The position numbers and the translations under genes were made by a program. Under the pieces are notes generated by a model. That model was given only the letters and a program-made list of their open reading frames with translations. It was not told the origin of the DNA and did not search any database. Positions 1-7,169 of a stretch of DNA of 10,989 nt are shown here, piece by piece (positions within the stretch are counted from its first letter, which is position 1; every line of letters begins with the position of its first letter). The DNA is from Chlamydiota bacterium (GTDB lineage Bacteria; Auribacterota; UBA3054; B51-G9): assembly GCA_003648225.1 (NCBI GenBank), contig QMOL01000062.1:1-10989 (forward strand), in the 5' to 3' direction.

Positions 1-1
1 C

Positions 2-988
2 AATGTCAAACACGGAAGTTACGCCCGCGCGTTACGCATAGCATTAAAAAAGTATTATGGTGTTGATGATATAACACGTGAAAATCATAAGATTATTTTG
101 ACAAGAATTAATAAAAATAATAAAACCGGAATTTTTAAACGGGTAATGCAGGATGATTGCAATATTGTTAAATCAATAAACTGTCGAAGTGAGGTATCTC
201 ATTACGAAAACAATTTTGTGCTTTCAAACATTTCCTCCCCTTCATTGGTTTGTAATTCTAAAGCCGGGATTGACATTATGACGGAATACTGCGGCGGAAG
301 CCAAATTAAGAATATTGATGAACTAATTGAACTCGGAAATGTATGGATGGAAATGAAAGCGGAAGAAGGCGCGATAGAATTTAAAGGCAGAGCCAATCCG
401 GTACCCGAACCCGACAAAGAAAAGGCTGAAGCAGAGCTTCAGCGCATTTTAAACGGCGAAATTTTAACTGAATGGCACACTCATAATCTTACTGCTTATG
501 TTTTTGAGGACAATATTAAAAAAGCGGCGGAACTCGATCGTCCTATTGCTGTACATACAGGAGTTTGGCACGATTTCAGGAATCTTGACATCAGCGACAC
601 ATTAAATATAATTGAGCGGAATCCCGGAACACGATTTGACATTTACCATCTTGGCATTCCACGGACCAGAACCGCGATAAATATAATCAAGAATTTTCCT
701 AACGCTTATATGAATTTATGCTGGGCGCATATTGTTGCTCCGGAAATGTTGGTTCAATCGATGATTGAAGCTATGGATATGGTGCCGCTAAACAAAATAT
801 TTGCTTTTGGTGCTGATTACGTCCGTGTAATTGAAAAGATTTACGGTCATCTTTATATAGCGAAAGAAAACATTTCAATAATTCTCGGTGATCGAGTTGA
901 TAAAGGATTAATGGATATTGAAACCGCGAAAGAGACGATGATAAAATGGTTTTACAAGAATCCGGCGGAATTTTATAGGATAAGTTAG
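2..988 (+). CDS. Amidohydrolase-family protein, 5' end outside window
   Basis: The frame is open from base 2 to a TAG at 986-988, giving 328 visible residues. There is no convincing start: the TTG at 98 is internal, because the frame upstream codes for plausible protein (NVKHGSYARALRIALKKYYG). The second half resembles the TIM-barrel metal-dependent hydrolases of the amidohydrolase superfamily. A strand ending HTG (His about 185, base 554), a second ending YHLG (His about 216) and a late GADY (Asp about 272) sit where barrel metal or catalytic ligands normally fall. The first ligand pair (HxH) is normally near the N-terminus and would lie left of the window. The N-terminal part (G-Y-x-R-A-L-R, then 'VDDIT') recalls amidohydrolases in which an extra domain precedes the barrel. 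Substrate is unknown; sugar-acid isomerase-like or hydrolase roles are both possible. The gene ends five bases before a strong promoter for the next gene, so the two need not share a transcript. Confidence 0.72.
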   Translation, partial: NVKHGSYARALRIALKKYYGVDDITRENHKIILTRINKNNKTGIFKRVMQDDCNIVKSINCRSEVSHYENNFVLSNISSPSLVCNSKAGIDIMTEYCGGSQIKNIDELIELGNVWMEMKAEEGAIEFKGRANPVPEPDKEKAEAELQRILNGEILTEWHTHNLTAYVFEDNIKKAAELDRPIAVHTGVWHDFRNLDISDTLNIIERNPGTRFDIYHLGIPRTRTAINIIKNFPNAYMNLCWAHIVAPEMLVQSMIEAMDMVPLNKIFAFGADYVRVIEKIYGHLYIAKENISIILGDRVDKGLMDIETAKETMIKWFYKNPAEFYRIS

Positions 989-992
989 TTAT

Positions 993-1021
993 TTGACACT
1001 AATTTCACGAATTAATATAAT
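993..1021 (+). promoter_or_regulatory. Perfect-consensus sigma70 promoter for the small lipoprotein gene
   Basis: TTGACA at 993-998 and TATAAT at 1016-1021 are separated by exactly 17 bp. Both hexamers are full matches to the housekeeping consensus. The predicted start is near 1028, giving a leader of about 63 nt before the ATG at 1091. The box begins five bases after the amidohydrolase stop codon. Confidence 0.75.
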
Positions 1022-1030
1022 TACTTTTAC

Positions 1031-1060
1031 CACGAATGAACGCGAATGAACACGAATGAA
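1031..1060 (+). repeat. Three tandem decamers, CACGAATGAA type
   Basis: Three consecutive 10-bp units read CACGAATGAA, CGCGAATGAA and CACGAATGAA. A degenerate relative (CACGAATTA) lies at 1006-1014 inside the promoter spacer. The units fall in the predicted 5' leader of the lipoprotein gene. They contain no paired arms and form no spacer-repeat pattern. Confidence 0.8.
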
Positions 1061-1090
1061 TATAAAAATATTTATTAATCTAATTTATAA

Positions 1091-1480
1091 ATGAAAAAAG
1101 CTGTATATATTTTTGAATTCGCGATTATTTTGTTACTTTTTACAGGTTGTGGTAAAAAAGAAGACAATCTTGATGATCAATTACTTTCAAAATCGGAAGA
1201 TATCGTAGCAACCACATCAACTGAAAAAACTACCAAAAGCCTACCTGTCGCTAAAATTGAAACCATTGATGCGGAAATCAATCGTGGAGTAATTTTGCAT
1301 GGCAATGCGATTTGCAGCGACGGAAAAATAATAACAAATTTTACTTTTCGCGCGACTCCACGCGGTCTTCATGAAAGCCAAGGTAATCCGGGGCATATTA
1401 ATGAAGAAATAGTGACCGATGAAAATGGCGCTGTAAGCAGCGGTTCACGCAATGTTCATTTATCACAGTCCGATGACTAA
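1091..1480 (+). CDS. Small predicted lipoprotein of unknown function
   Basis: This 129-residue protein begins with a lipoprotein-type signal: MKK, a hydrophobic stretch at residues 10-18, then F-T-G-C with Cys20 as the probable lipidated residue, followed by the charged tail GKKEDN. The lipobox has Phe rather than the usual Leu at -3, and Glu9 sits oddly at the edge of the hydrophobic core. Residues 21-58 are low-complexity and polar, a likely flexible tether. Residues 60-120 alternate hydrophobic and polar residues around 'GVILHGNAICSDGKIITNF', reminiscent of one fibronectin-III-like beta-sandwich repeat of surface proteins, but that match is weak. No Shine-Dalgarno is visible before the ATG at 1091. 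The gene has its own consensus promoter and is followed by the hairpin repeats at 1515-1583. It could be a remnant of a longer protein, since it ends soon after the fold-like segment. Function is unknown; it probably sits at the inner face of the outer membrane. Confidence 0.6.
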   Translation: MKKAVYIFEFAIILLLFTGCGKKEDNLDDQLLSKSEDIVATTSTEKTTKSLPVAKIETIDAEINRGVILHGNAICSDGKIITNFTFRATPRGLHESQGNPGHINEEIVTDENGAVSSGSRNVHLSQSDD

Positions 1481-1486
1481 CTATTA

Positions 1487-1514
1487 ACTACTCACCACTC
1501 ACTACTCACCACTC
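1487..1514 (+). repeat. Exact 14-bp tandem duplication
   Basis: ACTACTCACCACTC occurs at 1487-1500 and again, base for base, at 1501-1514, directly after the lipoprotein stop codon. A further partial unit (ACTA) continues into the hairpin repeat. Confidence 0.85.
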
Positions 1515-1583
1515 ACTATTAACTGCTCGCGCTTGGAAGCGCGGCTTACACTATTAACTGCCGCACTTGGAAGCGCGGCTTAC
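1515..1583. repeat. Two direct copies of a hairpin-forming unit between convergent genes
   Basis: Copy 1 is 1515-1549 (35 bp) and copy 2 is 1550-1583 (34 bp). Both start ACTATTAACTG and end AAGCGCGGCTTAC, differing by one indel and one substitution in the middle. Each can fold: CGCGCTTGGAAGCGCG at 1528-1543 is palindromic except for its central GG, and 1560-1579 pairs GCCGC with GCGGC and CTT with AAG around one A/C mismatch (a G-U pair in minus-strand RNA). On the plus strand copy 2 is followed within a few bases by TTTTT (1584-1588). Copy 2 includes the TAA stop of the minus-strand ATPase gene. It may act as a two-way terminator or be an interspersed repeat element. Confidence 0.7.
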
Positions 1584-2254
1584 TTTTTAATTTCGCCGTC
1601 GAGGAGTTTAATTTTTCTTTCACATTTGTCGGCCACTTTCGGGTCATGAGTAATCATGATAATAGTTTTACCTGTCTGCCAGAGATTTATGAACAAATTC
1701 ATAATTGAGTCACCTATTTTTGAGTCCAGATTCCCTGTAGGTTCGTCGGCAAGGATTATTTCCGGATCATTAGCGAGCGAGCGAGCCACTGCGATTCTCT
1801 GTTGTTCGCCGCCTGACATTTCAGTAGGTTTATGCAATGCGCGTGCAGACATTTCGACAAGATCGAGCAATTCATCGACTCTTTTTTTCCGATCATATTT
1901 ATTAATGCCCGCGAAGATCATTGGCAGTTCGACATTTTTGAAAGCGTTTAAATAAGGCAGCAAGTTAAAGCTTTGGAAAACGAACCCGATTTTTCGGTTT
2001 CTAATTTCGGCCAATTTATTTGGATTCAACGCGCTGACTTCCAGGTCATCCAGGAAGTAGGAGCCGCTTGTAGGCTGGTCGAGGCAGCCGAGGATATGCA
2101 TCAGGGTAGATTTTCCGCTACCTGACGGTCCGACAATCGCATTAAGGTCACCGGAATTCATTATCAGGTTTACATTTTTCAATGCGGCCACGGAAGCCTT
2201 ACCTGTATTATAAATTTTAGTAATATTATTGATTTTAATAATAGGTTTATTCAT
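1580..2254 (-). CDS. MacB/LolD-type ABC transporter ATPase
   Basis: This 224-residue, stand-alone ATP-binding subunit has every expected motif: Walker A GPSGSGKST at 42-50, Q-loop Gln94 in FVFQSFNLLP, signature MSGGEQQR at 146-153, Walker B IILADE at 166-171, D-loop NLDS at 175-178 and the switch His203 in MITHD. The length and the 'FNLLP' Q-loop context fit the MacB/LolD/SalX group, which powers mechanotransmission-type FtsX-fold permeases rather than a classical transmembrane channel. It acts on the cytoplasmic face of the inner membrane. Its ATG overlaps the end of the preceding permease gene by 8 bp (ATGAATAA), so translation is probably coupled, and no independent Shine-Dalgarno is seen. 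It is the last gene of the minus-strand cluster and its stop codon lies inside the repeat at 1550-1583. The substrate cannot be read from the sequence. Confidence 0.93.
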   Translation of the reverse strand: MNKPIIKINNITKIYNTGKASVAALKNVNLIMNSGDLNAIVGPSGSGKSTLMHILGCLDQPTSGSYFLDDLEVSALNPNKLAEIRNRKIGFVFQSFNLLPYLNAFKNVELPMIFAGINKYDRKKRVDELLDLVEMSARALHKPTEMSGGEQQRIAVARSLANDPEIILADEPTGNLDSKIGDSIMNLFINLWQTGKTIIMITHDPKVADKCERKIKLLDGEIKK

Positions 2255-3497
2255 AGCGTAAAGAGTCGATGGGGTTTTGTTGTGAGGCTGTTTTTGCGGG
2301 AAAGTAGCCTGCGAGAAAGGTTATAATAACAAGAACAATAGAGGTAGCGATCCACACATTAAATGACAAGCGCGCGTTCATAAAGAATTGTAAAGCTTTA
2401 TTTGAGAGAGGGAATTGTGAGAGCAACGTAATTATCATAAAAGCCATAAGGCCGCCCAAGCAGCCTCCGGCGATTGAGAAGAAAAAGCTTTCGACGATTA
2501 TTTGTTTTCTTATTTGGTCTGGTTGGGCTCCGATAGCAATTTTGACGCCGATTTCTCTTGTACGTTGTTTAATGGAAGCATACATAATATTAGCGAGTCC
2601 GACACCTGAGATCATAAGAGTAATTCCTCCGATAAAGCCTAGGAGGACTTGAAATCCGAGCATTACGGAGCCGAGTTTTTTGGTCATTTCCATTGTATTT
2701 CTGATTTTAATTGCCGTTTCGTCATCGGGATTGAAGCTATGTTTTGATCCGAGGATGTTTCGGATTCTTTGTTGAACATATTCTGCATCGTCCGGATTTT
2801 TGATTGAAATAATTAAGCGGTCATAATAAATATTGCCGTAGAGGGCGGCGAAAGTTGAGGAAGGGATATATGTTCGAGAGTTTTCATCGGAGCCGAAGCT
2901 AGCGGACAGTTCTTTTTTTTCGAGCAGGCCTATAATAGTAAACGGCACATTTTGAACGAGCAAAGTTTTACCCACCGCGTCATTAAGGTTGAAGAATTTT
3001 TCAGCGGCATCACAGCCCATAAAGATGACTCTTTTTTTTTCGGAGACATCTCTTAAGTTAATGAATCTGCCATTTTGTATTGGCATTAAGTATCTTGCCA
3101 ATCCATATCCGCCGTCCACGCCAGTAATTTCGATATCGGCTTCTTTTTTTTCAGCCATTGCTTTTTTGCCCCAACTTTTATAGACACCGCCCACATATTT
3201 CAATTCCGGCAGAGAAGTTTTCAATAAAGCCACGTCATCCTGATCAAGGGCGATTTTTCTTCTTCCTGCCAGACCTCTATAAGGGATACTTGTTCTTCTT
3301 CCTCTTACCATAATGATATTATCGCCGATTCTTTTGATAGTGTCTCCGAGGCGGTCTTTCATTCCCTGTCCGAAGGCGAGTAGAACAAGGATGGAGCATG
3401 TTCCCCAAGCGATAGCGAGAGCGGTCAGATTGAAGCGTTTTTTATGAACGTGGAATTCTGATATTGCGAGTTTAAAATAATAAGAGTGTTTTTTCAT
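2247..3497 (-). CDS. MacB/FtsX-type ABC transporter permease 1
   Basis: The protein has 416 residues with the family topology: one N-terminal membrane segment at about 22-43, a large periplasmic domain at about 45-275 (MacB_PCD type), then three segments at about 280-305, 335-360 and 382-400. The cytoplasmic loop after the second segment carries the hallmark ANIMYASIKQRTREIGVKIA followed by 'IGA', the coupling region that contacts the ATPase. The C-terminus FPAKTASQQNPIDSLRYE is typical of the family. An in-frame stop three codons' worth of sequence upstream (TGA at 3510-3512) leaves the ATG at 3497 as the best start. It is a paralogue of the permease at 3611-4840: both contain S-F-(N/D)-P-D-D-(E/K)-T-A-I before the second segment. 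Its start is overlapped by a short leader frame with a good ribosome binding site (3472-3555). Confidence 0.92.
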   Translation of the reverse strand: MKKHSYYFKLAISEFHVHKKRFNLTALAIAWGTCSILVLLAFGQGMKDRLGDTIKRIGDNIIMVRGRRTSIPYRGLAGRRKIALDQDDVALLKTSLPELKYVGGVYKSWGKKAMAEKKEADIEITGVDGGYGLARYLMPIQNGRFINLRDVSEKKRVIFMGCDAAEKFFNLNDAVGKTLLVQNVPFTIIGLLEKKELSASFGSDENSRTYIPSSTFAALYGNIYYDRLIISIKNPDDAEYVQQRIRNILGSKHSFNPDDETAIKIRNTMEMTKKLGSVMLGFQVLLGFIGGITLMISGVGLANIMYASIKQRTREIGVKIAIGAQPDQIRKQIIVESFFFSIAGGCLGGLMAFMIITLLSQFPLSNKALQFFMNARLSFNVWIATSIVLVIITFLAGYFPAKTASQQNPIDSLRYE

Positions 3498-3555
3498 TTT
3501 TCGTTTTTTTCATAGGCCTAATGGGCCCAATGGGCATTATGGACATTATTCCTCC
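3472..3555 (-). other. Possible leader peptide (24 codons) with strong ribosome binding site, overlapping permease 1 start
   Basis: Read on the minus strand, GGAGG (3555-3551) is followed by AATA and an ATG at 3546-3544. That frame runs 24 codons (MSIMPIGPIRPMKKTKNEKT then LLLF) and stops with TAA at 3474-3472. It overlaps the first nine or so codons of permease 1 in a different frame. It is the best Shine-Dalgarno seen in the minus-strand cluster, while permease 1 itself has none. It could be a coupling or leader frame, or chance: part of it is the decamer repeat at 3515-3544. Confidence 0.35.
3515..3544. repeat. Decamer-periodic repeat, AATGGG type
   Basis: The units GGCCTAATGG, GCCCAATGGG and CATTATGGAC follow each other with a 10-bp period and share A(A/T)(T)GG at the same place. 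They lie in the 113-bp gap between the two permease genes and include the palindrome TGGGCCCA. The units are degenerate, so the period rather than the sequence is the signal. Confidence 0.5.
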
Positions 3556-3581
3556 ATTAATCCAATTATGCTGCTGTAGCG

Positions 3582-3603
3582 AGCATTCCGCCAGCATTCT
3601 GCC
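3582..3603. repeat. 11-bp tandem duplication
   Basis: AGCATTCCGCC at 3582-3592 is followed at once by AGCATTCTGCC at 3593-3603, one base different. It is in the gap between the two permease genes, eight bases before the stop codon of permease 2. Confidence 0.65.
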
Positions 3604-3610
3604 ATATATC

Positions 3611-4840
3611 CTACTGCCATCTTAAAGCTTCGACCGGGTCAAGTTTTGAAGCTCTTCTTGCGGGGAAGAAGCCTGCTAAGAGAGCAGCAATGCCGAGAAC
3701 GACGGTAGTAATTACAGCCACATAAACAGTCACTTCGGGTTTTCCCATACCTTTAACTTCCATAATTCTCAAGCCGGTACAAACTAATTTACTAATCAGG
3801 AGTCCGAATATACCCCCTACGAGAGTAAACATAAAGCTTTCGAAGACGAATTGAAGCATTATTATATACCGTTTAATTCCCAGTGCCATTTTGACGCCTA
3901 TTTCTTTAGTACGTTCTTCAACAATCACATTCATAATATTTGCCACACCGATTGCGGCCACGGTCATAGTGAAGATTCCCACGACGCCCATAAATATTTG
4001 TAAGCCGAGAGAAAAGTCGCCGATAAATTTATCAGAGTCTGTCATATCCCATACACCGATTGCCGTTTTATCATCAGGGTCGAAAGATTTTATACGAGCG
4101 AAGAAATGAATAAGAGAAGTCAAGGTTTGTTTATTTTTTTTCAAATTGGAAGGTCTATAAGCGATATTATCAATATAATTGCGGTTAAACATTGACATGA
4201 AAGTAGATATAGGCAGAAAGACGGTATCTTCATTCATTTCTTTAAAAAAAGATGCTTCGTATTTAGGTCTAAGCACGCCCACGACGAGAAAGGGAGAATT
4301 TAAGACATAAATATATTTGCCGATCGGTTTTTTTTTACCGAAGAGTTCATCTTTAACTTTGTTACCGATCAATGCCACTCGTCTTTTTCGTATAACATCG
4401 GATTTATTAATTCCTCTTCCGCCATTATCGGCTTGAATATTTCTAAGATCAGTCCAATCTGGTTCGACGCCACAAACGCTAAAAGCGATTTCTTTATTTA
4501 AATATTTAACTTCCCGGTTGCCGGCGTTAACTTTCCCGCCTGCTTTACTGACGCATGGAAATTTTCTAATCAGGTTCACGTCATCGAGTGTGAATTTAAT
4601 TCTTCTATATTTATTCAAACCTTTAAAAGATTTTGAAGCCCAACCGGGCCAGAACGAGACGACATTTTGTCCGAAGGCCTGCATTTGCTTCAGCATTTGA
4701 TTTTTGTTTGCTTCACCGATAGCGAGCATAAGCATAATAGCAGTTGTACCCCATGTCAGACCGAACAAAGTAAGGAAAGCCCTTAATTTTTGTTGAAGAA
4801 GGTCATTAAAGAATTGAATAATGAGAAGTTTCAGGTACAA
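3611..4840 (-). CDS. MacB/FtsX-type ABC transporter permease 2
   Basis: This 409-residue paralogue of permease 1 has the same layout: a membrane segment at about 22-42, a periplasmic domain to about residue 278, then segments at about 281-303, 332-352 and 371-392. The coupling loop IGVANIMNVIVEERTKEIGV followed by KMALG and the C-terminal FFPARRASKLDPVEALRW are family hallmarks. The start is uncertain: the frame is open only to 4864, where an upstream TAA ends it, and contains no ATG near the N-terminus. The TTG at 4840-4838 is the most reasonable start and gives a normal-length amphipathic helix before the first membrane segment; no Shine-Dalgarno is visible. One ATPase with two non-identical permeases suggests a heterodimer like LolC/LolE rather than a MacB homodimer. 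A 68-bp gap with a possible hairpin separates it from the adaptor gene. Confidence 0.9.
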   Translation of the reverse strand: MYLKLLIIQFFNDLLQQKLRAFLTLFGLTWGTTAIMLMLAIGEANKNQMLKQMQAFGQNVVSFWPGWASKSFKGLNKYRRIKFTLDDVNLIRKFPCVSKAGGKVNAGNREVKYLNKEIAFSVCGVEPDWTDLRNIQADNGGRGINKSDVIRKRRVALIGNKVKDELFGKKKPIGKYIYVLNSPFLVVGVLRPKYEASFFKEMNEDTVFLPISTFMSMFNRNYIDNIAYRPSNLKKNKQTLTSLIHFFARIKSFDPDDKTAIGVWDMTDSDKFIGDFSLGLQIFMGVVGIFTMTVAAIGVANIMNVIVEERTKEIGVKMALGIKRYIIMLQFVFESFMFTLVGGIFGLLISKLVCTGLRIMEVKGMGKPEVTVYVAVITTVVLGIAALLAGFFPARRASKLDPVEALRWQ

Positions 4841-4880
4841 GGTATAGAATAGAGGAACAGAGGATTAAAAATTACAATTG

Positions 4881-4908
4881 ACCGGAATCATGTTTTTGCG
4901 TGATCGGT
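4881..4908 (-). other. Possible hairpin just after the adaptor stop codon
   Basis: On the minus strand, ACCGATCA (4908-4901) can pair with TGAT (4890-4887) and CGGT (4884-4881) around a two-base bulge, with a loop containing AAAAA. It starts directly after the adaptor stop codon. The five-T run that follows on this strand (4871-4867 region) is about ten bases away, too far for a standard terminator. An attenuator or processing site is possible. Confidence 0.3.
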
Positions 4909-5997
4909 TTACGGTTTTATTTTCAGGTATTCAACGATTAAGTCGCCATCATTCAAGCCGTTTTTAATTTCAGTTGACATACCGTCGCTCAAACCCGTGA
5001 CGATTTTTTTAGGTTTAAAGATTTTAGCATCATTATCGACACAAACGTCGGTATAAGTCAAATCATTACTATAGTAAACGAGTCTTTCCGGGATTATGGG
5101 AACGTTATTAGTTTCAGCGATAACAATTTTAGCGATAGCCGAGTATCCCGCGCGCAGGTTTGGAATATTAGTATCGGAGAATTCGATTTCGACATTAAAG
5201 AGGGTTGAGTTCGCTTCTTTTTTAGCTTTAGGAGAAATCAGAGTAACTTTTCCATGAATTTTTGTATCAGGAATAGCGCCCGCGGTTATTATAGCCGGAA
5301 TGGCCAATTTAATTTTCCCGACATCGATTTCGTCAACTGTCCCTTTAAAGATCAAATCTGTCATATCCGCGACGGTCATCAGCGGAGTACCTGCCTGATA
5401 GCTTGTGAGGGGCACGACCGGGTCACCCACATCGACGAGCAATTCCAGCACGGTACCTTTAATAGGCGATCTGATAACGTTATCGATTTTAATGCCTGCC
5501 ATTTCGATTTTACCTTTAGATATGAGTTCGAAGTTTTCTCTTGCCATTTCGTAACGAAGTTTAGTTTCATCAAACAATTGGCGGCAATCATCGTATTCCT
5601 GTTGAGAAGCCCATTTATGTTTATTCAGCTGTTCAGTGCGATTACATTCCACTTCCGCGTTATCCATAGCGACTTTAGCGATTTCCATTTTTCTTTTTGC
5701 CTGCATATATTCAATGGGAGTAGGGTCGGGATTAACTTCCATCAAGGGAGTATTAATATCGACTATATCGCCCACCTCAATAAATTTCTTTTTTAGTATG
5801 CCGCGAATTTTTGCTTTTATGGAGATATCCTGTCTTGGCACGATTTGACCGATTGCGATTGCCTTTTCGGTAACGTTTCCGCGATGGATTTCAATAATTT
5901 TGAAATTAATTTTTTGGGATTTCTTTTTATTAATTAGAATTACAGCGGCAATGGCGGCAATAAAAATAAATAGAATTATAGCAATAGATTTTTTCAT
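4909..5997 (-). CDS. HlyD/MacA-type periplasmic adaptor (membrane fusion protein)
   Basis: The 362-residue protein has an N-terminal membrane anchor at 4-22, followed by the lysine-rich border INKKKSQK. It then shows the usual adaptor order: a first lipoyl half-motif at about 56-88 (DISIKAKIRGILKKKFIEVG), an alpha-helical hairpin at about 94-162 rich in Ala, Glu and Lys, a second lipoyl half at about 170-210 (IRSPIKGTVLEL), a beta-barrel from about 213 to 295, and a membrane-proximal domain ending at 362. Such adaptors bridge inner-membrane MacB-type permeases to an outer-membrane TolC-like channel; none is encoded in the window. The ATG follows the acyltransferase TAA with no base between them, so coupled translation is likely. 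At about 70 residues the hairpin is moderate in length, consistent with MacA rather than with very long HlyD types. Confidence 0.9.
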   Translation of the reverse strand: MKKSIAIILFIFIAAIAAVILINKKKSQKINFKIIEIHRGNVTEKAIAIGQIVPRQDISIKAKIRGILKKKFIEVGDIVDINTPLMEVNPDPTPIEYMQAKRKMEIAKVAMDNAEVECNRTEQLNKHKWASQQEYDDCRQLFDETKLRYEMARENFELISKGKIEMAGIKIDNVIRSPIKGTVLELLVDVGDPVVPLTSYQAGTPLMTVADMTDLIFKGTVDEIDVGKIKLAIPAIITAGAIPDTKIHGKVTLISPKAKKEANSTLFNVEIEFSDTNIPNLRAGYSAIAKIVIAETNNVPIIPERLVYYSNDLTYTDVCVDNDAKIFKPKKIVTGLSDGMSTEIKNGLNDGDLIVEYLKIKP

Positions 5998-7149
5998 TTA
6001 GTCATGTATTTCCAAGTTTGTATCATCGAACAAATGAGCAACGGTATTAACATAATAAGTCACCACATCTTTTCTTCGAACGCCCACCACTTTTCTGCCG
6101 TTTTTTGTTGTAATGCGAATGATATCGCGCATTCTGACTCTATTAGCGAGATGAACAAGCGATTTTTTAAAGATCATACTTGCGGTACGGAATTTTATAC
6201 CTTTACCCACCAGCAATTTTTTTTGTTTTATAATTTTCAAGTCATTGCGGATATGCTGAATAATTTCATCGAGCGGGGTGAATTTTTTTCCGGCGATCGC
6301 GCGACAGGTTAAAGTAACAGTTGTAACGCGAATAAGGTTTCCCATACGTGTTCTCAATTCATTTTCGAGTTTATCCATTTTTCTGAAATCGTCAATGAGC
6401 ATAGGTTTCCCGATATCGATATAGCCAACAGTTCTCGGTTGAAAGATAGCGTGGTGAATAAAGCCGCGTTTATCGTATTTTCGATAAGCTTTAGGATTCC
6501 AACTTTTATATTTTCTAAGGCCGTCGAATCTGGAATCTTCAGTAACTCTGTCGTAACTAATTCCGATGGGAAGAATAGCGACTTTGGTATTATTTTCTTT
6601 AGCAGCTCTTTTTGCGATACCGAAGATACCGAGGCTCAGCGGGAGGATTTTCCCGCTATATGAGCGACCGCCTTCAGGGAATATAGTTATAATTTCGCCT
6701 TTATCGATAACGTCCCGCATTAAATAGTCATAGAAAGTGGATAAGTAGAGTAAATTTTCTCTTGAGCGCAAATTTTTAGGTGAGACTCTTTCGCGGTTAA
6801 GGGCGACGCATTTCAATTTCGGCAAGAGTTTCGCGAAGGTTCCGTGGAAGAGGTTTGTGCCGCCGATTGTCGCGGGAACGAGTTCATTTTTTGAATTATA
6901 CAAACAGGTACCCAGGGCCATATAGTCGACATGGCTTTTATGGACTGAGCTTATAATTATCGGGATTTCGTCAGGTATATTGGATAAGTTATCCAAGCCG
7001 TTAAGTATTATTTTTTTCAGAAAGAATTTATGCAGGAATTTATTAATTTTCCCTGCCATTTTGCGAGTCAGGACAATATCGAACTCATGAGCGATTTCGC
7101 TACGGAACTGTTTTTTCAGTTTTTTTATTATTTCTTCAGATAATTTCAT
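5998..7149 (-). CDS. PlsB/PlsC-like glycerolipid acyltransferase
   Basis: This 383-residue protein contains the four blocks of glycerolipid acyltransferases: block I HKSHVDYM with the catalytic H-x4-D pair (His70, Asp75), block II around LNRERVSPKN (118-126), block III IFPEGGRSYSGK (156-167) and block IV ILPIGISYDRVTED (192-205). Block I and the EGGRS form of block III are closer to PlsB-type glycerol-3-phosphate acyltransferases than to the FPEGTRS of PlsC. The protein is less than half the length of a full PlsB and shows no strong transmembrane helix. The expected reaction is acyl transfer from acyl-ACP or acyl-CoA to a glycerol-phosphate-like or other hydroxyl acceptor at the inner membrane; the acceptor is not known. 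It lies 20 bp after the regulator and directly abuts the adaptor gene, a context suggesting lipid or envelope remodelling together with export. No Shine-Dalgarno is visible. Confidence 0.85.
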   Translation of the reverse strand: MKLSEEIIKKLKKQFRSEIAHEFDIVLTRKMAGKINKFLHKFFLKKIILNGLDNLSNIPDEIPIIISSVHKSHVDYMALGTCLYNSKNELVPATIGGTNLFHGTFAKLLPKLKCVALNRERVSPKNLRSRENLLYLSTFYDYLMRDVIDKGEIITIFPEGGRSYSGKILPLSLGIFGIAKRAAKENNTKVAILPIGISYDRVTEDSRFDGLRKYKSWNPKAYRKYDKRGFIHHAIFQPRTVGYIDIGKPMLIDDFRKMDKLENELRTRMGNLIRVTTVTLTCRAIAGKKFTPLDEIIQHIRNDLKIIKQKKLLVGKGIKFRTASMIFKKSLVHLANRVRMRDIIRITTKNGRKVVGVRRKDVVTYYVNTVAHLFDDTNLEIHD

Positions 7150-7169
7150 TGATTAATGTCTGTAAATAA

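Noticed and set aside
98..100. TTG as the start of the amidohydrolase gene
   Set aside because: The frame is open to the left edge and codes plausible protein before it; the TTG has no ribosome site and lies inside the family's N-terminal region.
98..103. TTGACA as a promoter -35 box near the left edge
   Set aside because: It is inside the amidohydrolase coding frame and has no -10-like hexamer at 16-18 bp spacing that would serve a gene.
1031..1583. CRISPR array from the clustered repeats
   Set aside because: The units are directly adjacent, of different lengths and sequences, with no unique spacers and no cas genes nearby.
5254..5796. Plus-strand open frame of 180 codons
   Set aside because: It lies wholly opposite the adaptor gene, is rich in Phe, His and Cys, has no recognisable domain and is explained as the complement of real coding sequence.
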